Assembly (NCBI GenBank): GCA_031268395.1
Contig: JAIRXI010000408.1
Span: forward strand, 1 to 9,701
DNA from: Tannerella sp.
GTDB taxonomy: Bacteria > Bacteroidota > Bacteroidia > Bacteroidales > Tannerellaceae
DNA length: 9,701 nt
Direction of reading: 5' to 3'
Part shown: positions 5,397-9,701 of the stretch, piece after piece
Numbering within the stretch: the first letter of the stretch is position 1
How the letters are laid out: the number at the start of each line of letters is the position of its first letter
Program-made: the position numbers and the translations under genes
The notes under the pieces: model-generated
What the model saw: the letters and a program-made list of their open reading frames with translations, nothing else
Database searches by the model: none
Told to the model about the DNA's origin: nothing

Positions 5397-7349
5397 ATGA
5401 TTTCAATAGAAGGATTAACGGTTGAGTTTGGCGGGTTTACACTTTTCGATGCGGTTTCGTTTGTCGTAAACAGGAAAGACCGCATTGCCCTGGTCGGTAA
5501 AAACGGAGCAGGCAAGTCCACGCTGTTGAGGATTCTGGCCGGTCTGCAGGCGCCTTCGGGCGGCGTGGTCAGCCTCTCTGGCGAGACGACCGTCGGCTAT
5601 CTGCCGCAGCAGATGGAACTGCCCGGCGAACGCACGGTATGCGCCGAAGCAGAACGCGCCTTCGAGCATCTTCACCGGATGGAAAGCGAGATAAACCGGC
5701 TGAACGAAACGCTGGCCGAGCGTACGGATTACGAGTCGGAAGAGTTCCACAAACTGATCGACCGGATGACGTCGCTCTCCGAACACTTCCAGCTGATGGG
5801 CGGCCTGAATTACCGGGCCGAACTGGAACGTACCCTGACGGGACTGGGTTTCATGCAGGACGATTTCGAGCGGCCCACGTCCGAATTCAGCGGCGGGTGG
5901 CGCATGCGCATCGAACTGGCCAAACTGCTGCTCCGCCGGCCGGACGTGCTCCTGCTGGACGAACCGACCAACCATCTGGACATTGAATCCATCCAGTGGC
6001 TCGAAACCTTTATCGCCACGCGCGCCAACGCCGTGATCCTGGTCTCGCACGACCGCGCCTTTATCAACAACACAACCCGGCGAACCATCGAAATTGAACT
6101 GGGAAAAATCTACGACTACCGGGTGAAATACGCCGATTATACGGAACTTCGCCGAGAGCGGCGCGAACAGCAACAGCGTGCATACGAGAATCAGCAGAAA
6201 AAAATAGCCGACACGGAGGAGTTTATCGAACGTTTCCGCTACAAAGCCACCAAATCCGTACAGGTGCAGTCGCGCATCAAGCAACTGGCCAAAATCGAAC
6301 GGATCGAAGTGGACGAACTTGATATGGCCCGCCTGAAACTGAAATTCCCGCCCGCGCCCCATTCGGGTGCTTACCCGGTGGTTGCGGAGGACCTGGCCAA
6401 GCGATACGGCGAACACCGGGTCTTTTCCGGCGTCGACTTTACCATCCACCGGGGCGACAAGGTTGCCTTTGTGGGTAAAAACGGCGAAGGAAAATCTACG
6501 CTGGTCAAATGCATCATGGGCGAAATCGATTACGAAGGGCGGCTGACGCTGGGCCATCAGGTGAAAATCGGGTATTTTGCACAAAACCAGGCAGAACTGC
6601 TGGATGAATCCAAAACCGTCTTCGAAACCGTCGACGACGTGGCGCAGGGTGAAATACGCACCAAAATCAGAGACCTGCTGGGCGCGTTCATGTTTGGAGG
6701 CGAGGCGTCGGACAAGAAGGTGAGCGTGCTTTCCGGAGGCGAACGGAGCCGGCTGGCGATGATTCGCCTGTTGCTGGAGCCGGCGAACCTGCTGATCCTC
6801 GACGAGCCGACCAATCACCTGGACATGCGCTCGAAGGATGTGCTGAAAAATGCGCTGCACGACTTCGACGGGACGCTGATTGTCGTTTCGCACGACCGCG
6901 AATTTCTCGACGGGCTGGCAGACAAGGTGTACGAATTTGGGCACGGACAGGTACGGGAACATCTGGGCGGCATCTATGAATTTCTGGAACGGAAGAAAAT
7001 AGAAAACCTGCAGGCGCTGGAACATCGAACCCTCCCCAACAGGCCGCCGGAGGCGTCGCCTCCCGCCTCTCCGCCTCCCGGACGTCCCGGACATCCCGGA
7101 CGTCCCGGCGAAACGCAGCGCGGACAGAGCCGTCTGATCAGGCGTCTGGAAAAAGCCATCGCCGGAACCGAACAGGACATAGCCCGGCTGGAAAGCGCCA
7201 TCGCCGAACTGGAAAAGCGCCTGGCCGCCTCCGAAGGCGTCGCGGATGTTGCCCTGTACGTCGAATACGAAGCGCTGAAACGGCAACTCTCCGGCGCCAT
7301 GGACCGGTGGACGGAACAACTCACGGAGCGGGAGCGTTTGCCTCATTGA
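5397..7349 (+). CDS. ABC-F family ATPase (Uup/YheS-like)
   Basis: The protein has 650 residues, two ATP-binding cassettes and no membrane segment, so it is an ABC-F protein that acts on ribosomes rather than a transporter. The first cassette has GKNGAGKS (34-41), LPQQ (69-72), FSGGW (164-168), [11 protein letters not shown] (185-195) and SHDR (217-220). The second has GKNGEGKS (360-367), LSGGE (446-449 core), [11 protein letters not shown] (466-476) and SHDR (498-501). The charged helical linker between them (about 240-315) is the part that reaches toward the P-site tRNA in this family. A proline/glycine-rich stretch (about 549-572) leads to a C-terminal coiled coil (575-645), as in Uup and YheS. 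Which subfamily it is, and whether it gives antibiotic tolerance or assists translation, cannot be told from sequence. The start is Met at 5397, since an extension to 5340 would begin before the promoter. It is followed 98 bases later by rdgB. Confidence 0.93.
   Translation: MISIEGLTVEFGGFTLFDAVSFVVNRKDRIALVGKNGAGKSTLLRILAGLQAPSGGVVSLSGETTVGYLPQQMELPGERTVCAEAERAFEHLHRMESEINRLNETLAERTDYESEEFHKLIDRMTSLSEHFQLMGGLNYRAELERTLTGLGFMQDDFERPTSEFSGGWRMRIELAKLLLRRPDVLLLDEPTNHLDIESIQWLETFIATRANAVILVSHDRAFINNTTRRTIEIELGKIYDYRVKYADYTELRRERREQQQRAYENQQKKIADTEEFIERFRYKATKSVQVQSRIKQLAKIERIEVDELDMARLKLKFPPAPHSGAYPVVAEDLAKRYGEHRVFSGVDFTIHRGDKVAFVGKNGEGKSTLVKCIMGEIDYEGRLTLGHQVKIGYFAQNQAELLDESKTVFETVDDVAQGEIRTKIRDLLGAFMFGGEASDKKVSVLSGGERSRLAMIRLLLEPANLLILDEPTNHLDMRSKDVLKNALHDFDGTLIVVSHDREFLDGLADKVYEFGHGQVREHLGGIYEFLERKKIENLQALEHRTLPNRPPEASPPASPPPGRPGHPGRPGETQRGQSRLIRRLEKAIAGTEQDIARLESAIAELEKRLAASEGVADVALYVEYEALKRQLSGAMDRWTEQLTERERLPH
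7080..7106 (+). repeat. Three 9-bp repeats inside the ABC-F gene
   Basis: GGACGTCCC, GGACATCCC and GGACGTCCC stand in direct tandem and in frame, encoding a Gly-Arg-Pro / Gly-His-Pro / Gly-Arg-Pro run in the proline-rich linker before the coiled coil. GACGTC is itself palindromic. In-frame units could gain or lose copies without breaking the gene. Confidence 0.8.
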
Positions 7350-7447
7350 AACTGAAAAAAACAGACGGAGGTGCATCACACAATTTTATGGCGTATGATC
7401 CGTTATCATCTAAAAAAAACGGAATGAAAAGTGGAAAGAATATTAGT

Positions 7448-8047
7448 ATGAGAATGATTGTATTCGCTACTAACAACGAGAATAAATTAAAGGAAGTCAA
7501 GGTGATGCTCCCTTCGGATATTCGTCTGGTCAGTCTGTCCGACCTGCACTATCACCATACACTTACGGAAACGGCCGACACGCTGGAGGAAAATGCCCTG
7601 CAAAAAGCGCGGTTCGTCCGGCGGAAATTCGGATACGACTGCTTTGCCGACGATACCGGACTGGAAGTTGACGCGCTGGACGGGCAGCCGGGCGTTTATT
7701 CGGCACGTTACGCCGGCGAAGAGTGCGACAACTATGCCAATGTACAGAAACTGCTCCGCAACCTGTCCGGGACAACCAACCGGCGCGCCCGTTTCAGGAC
7801 GGTCATCGCGCTGGTACTGGGAGACGAGGAATATCTGTTCGAAGGAGTGATCAACGGACAAATTACCCACGCCATGCGGGGAAGCAGAGGCTTTGGCTAC
7901 GATCCGGTCTTTGTCCCCGACAAACATACGGAAACATTTGCCGAAATGACGGATGCCGCCAAGAACACGGTCAGCCACCGCGCACAGGCTGTCAAGAAAC
8001 TGACCACTTTCCTGATCGCCGTCAGGAAACAGTTGAGAAACAAATGA
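7448..8047 (+). CDS. rdgB: RdgB/HAM1 family non-canonical purine NTP pyrophosphatase
   Basis: This 199-residue cytosolic enzyme hydrolyses dITP, ITP and XTP to the monophosphate and pyrophosphate, keeping deaminated purines out of DNA and RNA. The family motifs are all present: TNNENK (8-13) for the triphosphate, LEENA (46-50) with the metal-binding glutamate, ADDTGL (67-72) with catalytic Asp69, SARYAG (85-90), FGYDPVF (149-155), Lys172 and SHR (176-178). Length and motif spacing match E. coli RdgB closely. The frame is open upstream to 7307, inside the ABC-F gene, with further ATGs at 7388 and 7424. The core [10 protein letters not shown] begins at 7448 and aligns with known N-termini, so the upstream residues are taken as untranslated. 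No promoter box was found in the 98-base gap. The next gene starts 13 bases after the stop. Confidence 0.95.
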   Translation: MRMIVFATNNENKLKEVKVMLPSDIRLVSLSDLHYHHTLTETADTLEENALQKARFVRRKFGYDCFADDTGLEVDALDGQPGVYSARYAGEECDNYANVQKLLRNLSGTTNRRARFRTVIALVLGDEEYLFEGVINGQITHAMRGSRGFGYDPVFVPDKHTETFAEMTDAAKNTVSHRAQAVKKLTTFLIAVRKQLRNK

Positions 8048-8064
8048 ACAGCGCTACAGGATGA
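8044..8064 (+). other. Double ATGA junction with a six-codon frame
   Basis: The rdgB stop (8045-8047) overlaps an ATG at 8044. That frame encodes MNSATG and stops at 8062-8064, overlapping the porZ ATG at 8061. Both overlaps read ATGA, the usual form of translational coupling. No strong ribosome binding site precedes porZ. The overlap is seen directly; a relay of ribosomes from rdgB to porZ is inference, and chance is possible. Confidence 0.3.
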
Positions 8065-9701
8065 AATCAATGCGTGCGCCGGGAATGCTGTTCTCCCTGC
8101 TTCTCCTGTTCGCCCCCTGCCGCCCGCTCAGCGCACAGCGCACGGGTGAGTGGCGTTCCTGGCCGGCCACCTGGGAGACGGCGAATGTGGCCGAAACACC
8201 TCGCCAGGTGTTTGCCGTGGCAAACGGAACACTGTACAGCTACGGCAAGGAAGACAGCCGCGTAACCGTTTATTCCAAACAGTCCGGACTGCACGACACG
8301 GACATCCAGTGGATCGGATACCATGCCGGCGCAAAAACGCTCCTTATCATATACAGGAATGGAAACATCGACCTGATGACCGACGAAGGATTCTACAACC
8401 TGCCGTATCTGAAAAACACCACCTCCATTCGCGACAAGGAGATCTACGACATCTATTTCCATGACGGGAACGCTTACGTGGCCGCCAGATTCGGAATCAT
8501 GGTCATCCAGCTGGATAAAAGGGAAATTGCCGAAACCTACAAACTGGACATGGCCGTATACGGCGTCTGCATACAGGGCGAAACCATCTTTGCCTCCACC
8601 GAAAACGGCCTCCTCAGGGCCTCCCTGAGCGACAATCTGCCCGATATACATAACTGGAACGAACAGCCGTTGCCGGCCGAATTTGACGCCGGCAATATCC
8701 GTCAGTTATGCGAATTTGAAGGCAAACTCCATTTCCGGATAAACAGCAGCGGCGTATACCGGCTGGAACCGGGAGGCGAAGTCAACACCCTGATGCGGCA
8801 TGCAGGGCTGACCGGCATGAAGATGATTGCCGGCCGGCTGGCTGCGTATACCTCTTCCGCATTATACCTCTTCGAATCGTCGAGCCGCTACGAAACCGTC
8901 AGTCCGGGAACCGTCAACGACGTCGCCGGCCTGAACGGCGACGGGACATACTGGCTTGCCTCCGGCGTTGACGGCCTGACCGCACTCCGGAGAAAAGCCG
9001 CCGACGAATACGAAACCACTGTTTCCGGACTCAACCTCGAAGGCCCGAAACGAAACCTCGCCGGATTCCTGAAGTTCCACAACGGGAAACTGTGGATTGC
9101 CGGCGGCGGACGTTCCAAAACCGTCCGCTACCGTAACCCCGGCACGCTGATGACCTTTCAGGACGGGAAATGGTTCAACTTCGACGAGGCAACGGTCAAC
9201 CGGGAAGTCGGATACACCTGCCTGGACTATACCGCCGTCGTGATTGATCCCGACGACGAGACCCACTTCTTCGTCGGCACCTGCGGCGAAGGCGTGCTGG
9301 AATTTAAAGACAATGCCTTCGTCCAGCTGTATAACCACGAGAACAGCGCCCTGCAAACCGGCCTTCCCGGAAGCCAGGGAGAACATTACGTTCGGGTGCA
9401 GGGTTTCACCTACGACCGGGACAAAAACCTCTGGATGACAAACAGCGAAGTCCGCAACGGAATTGTCGTCCGAAAAGCTGACGGAACCTGGATTTCACTC
9501 TATTATCCCGGCATCACCCAGGCCTATTTCGTCGATCAGATCCTGATCACCTCCAAAGGCCACAAGTGGGTCAACGTGCCCCACAGCGGAAATTCGCCCG
9601 GCATCCTCGTCTTTGACGACAGAGGCACGCTGGACGACGTTTCGGACGACGTCGCCAACTATTTCCCGTCCTTCAGGAGCGCCTCCGGCAGTGCCGTGGA
9701 C
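8061..9701 (+). CDS. porZ: PorZ-like type IX secretion protein, 3' end outside the window
   Basis: The frame is open from ATG 8061 to the last base, 547 codons with no stop. A signal peptide is evident: MKSMR, a leucine-rich core, and a cleavage region at LSAQ (23-26). The mature N-terminus has the pattern known for PorZ: EWRSWPATWETANVAE, then VFAVANGTLYSY, SGLHDTDIQWIGYH, TLLIIYRNGNIDL and KEIYDIYFHDGNAYVAARFGI. These are repeated beta-propeller blades with xLYxx and GxxWxA-like strands. In Porphyromonas gingivalis PorZ (about 776 residues) has two seven-bladed propellers and a C-terminal sorting domain, sits on the cell surface, and supplies anionic lipopolysaccharide to the PorU sortase. 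The C-terminal domain would lie beyond this window. A generic two-component regulator propeller lipoprotein is a weaker alternative. It is 13 bases after rdgB and probably co-transcribed. Confidence 0.85.
   Translation, partial: MKSMRAPGMLFSLLLLFAPCRPLSAQRTGEWRSWPATWETANVAETPRQVFAVANGTLYSYGKEDSRVTVYSKQSGLHDTDIQWIGYHAGAKTLLIIYRNGNIDLMTDEGFYNLPYLKNTTSIRDKEIYDIYFHDGNAYVAARFGIMVIQLDKREIAETYKLDMAVYGVCIQGETIFASTENGLLRASLSDNLPDIHNWNEQPLPAEFDAGNIRQLCEFEGKLHFRINSSGVYRLEPGGEVNTLMRHAGLTGMKMIAGRLAAYTSSALYLFESSSRYETVSPGTVNDVAGLNGDGTYWLASGVDGLTALRRKAADEYETTVSGLNLEGPKRNLAGFLKFHNGKLWIAGGGRSKTVRYRNPGTLMTFQDGKWFNFDEATVNREVGYTCLDYTAVVIDPDDETHFFVGTCGEGVLEFKDNAFVQLYNHENSALQTGLPGSQGEHYVRVQGFTYDRDKNLWMTNSEVRNGIVVRKADGTWISLYYPGITQAYFVDQILITSKGHKWVNVPHSGNSPGILVFDDRGTLDDVSDDVANYFPSFRSASGSAVD

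Noticed and set aside
5415..7379. A 654-codon open frame on the minus strand opposite the ABC-F gene
   Set aside because: It mirrors the codon structure of a well-supported ABC-F gene in GC-rich DNA, and its translation shows no recognisable motif.
7307..7447. N-terminal extension of rdgB overlapping the ABC-F gene
   Set aside because: The 47 extra residues are absent from the RdgB family; the conserved N-terminus begins at 7448.

Overview
The window looks like a chromosomal segment of a Bacteroidota bacterium, most likely a Bacteroidales relative of the Porphyromonadaceae/Tannerellaceae type. Three things point there: promoter-like sites of the Bacteroidota class (TTTG, 17-19 bases, TAnnTTTG) at 123-153 and 5349-5377; an exported lipoprotein with an acidic stretch soon after the lipid-bearing cysteine; and the N-terminal 547 codons of a PorZ-type protein of the type IX secretion system. 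Protein resemblance alone does not fix the genus. The left 520 bases are visibly AT-rich and the right half is GC-rich, so the left end may have a different history. All genes recognised are on the + strand.

Layout. Positions 1-524 hold no gene I can support, but carry dense signals: a promoter, a hairpin with a T-rich tail, a long imperfect inverted repeat of about 144 bases whose apical arm can re-pair to make a terminator with a T7 tail, and two competing partners for one helix just before the first start codon. Then comes a 753-residue lipoprotein (525-2786) with an N-terminal fasciclin domain and a long unfamiliar remainder, closed by a 14-bp perfect hairpin. A 708-base gene-free stretch (2787-3494) contains about eleven tandem copies of a 23-bp partly palindromic unit and a candidate promoter. 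It is followed by an NhaD-type sodium/proton antiporter (3495-4784) and an MmcQ/YjbR-family protein (4822-5193), probably co-transcribed.

After a 203-base spacer, a promoter only about 15 bases from the start codon drives an ABC-F ATPase (5397-7349), then rdgB (7448-8047) and a porZ-like gene (8061 to the window edge), all head to tail. No promoter match was seen ahead of rdgB or porZ, so these three may share a transcript. The rdgB-porZ junction has two successive ATGA overlaps joined by a six-codon frame.

How the genes work together: the right half mixes housekeeping (ribosome-associated ATPase, nucleotide-pool cleaning, ion homeostasis) with one component of protein export. The left end is the accessory part and the best place to look for something new, both in the RNA-level control region and in the lipoprotein it precedes. 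I saw no transposase, integrase, CRISPR array, rRNA or tRNA.
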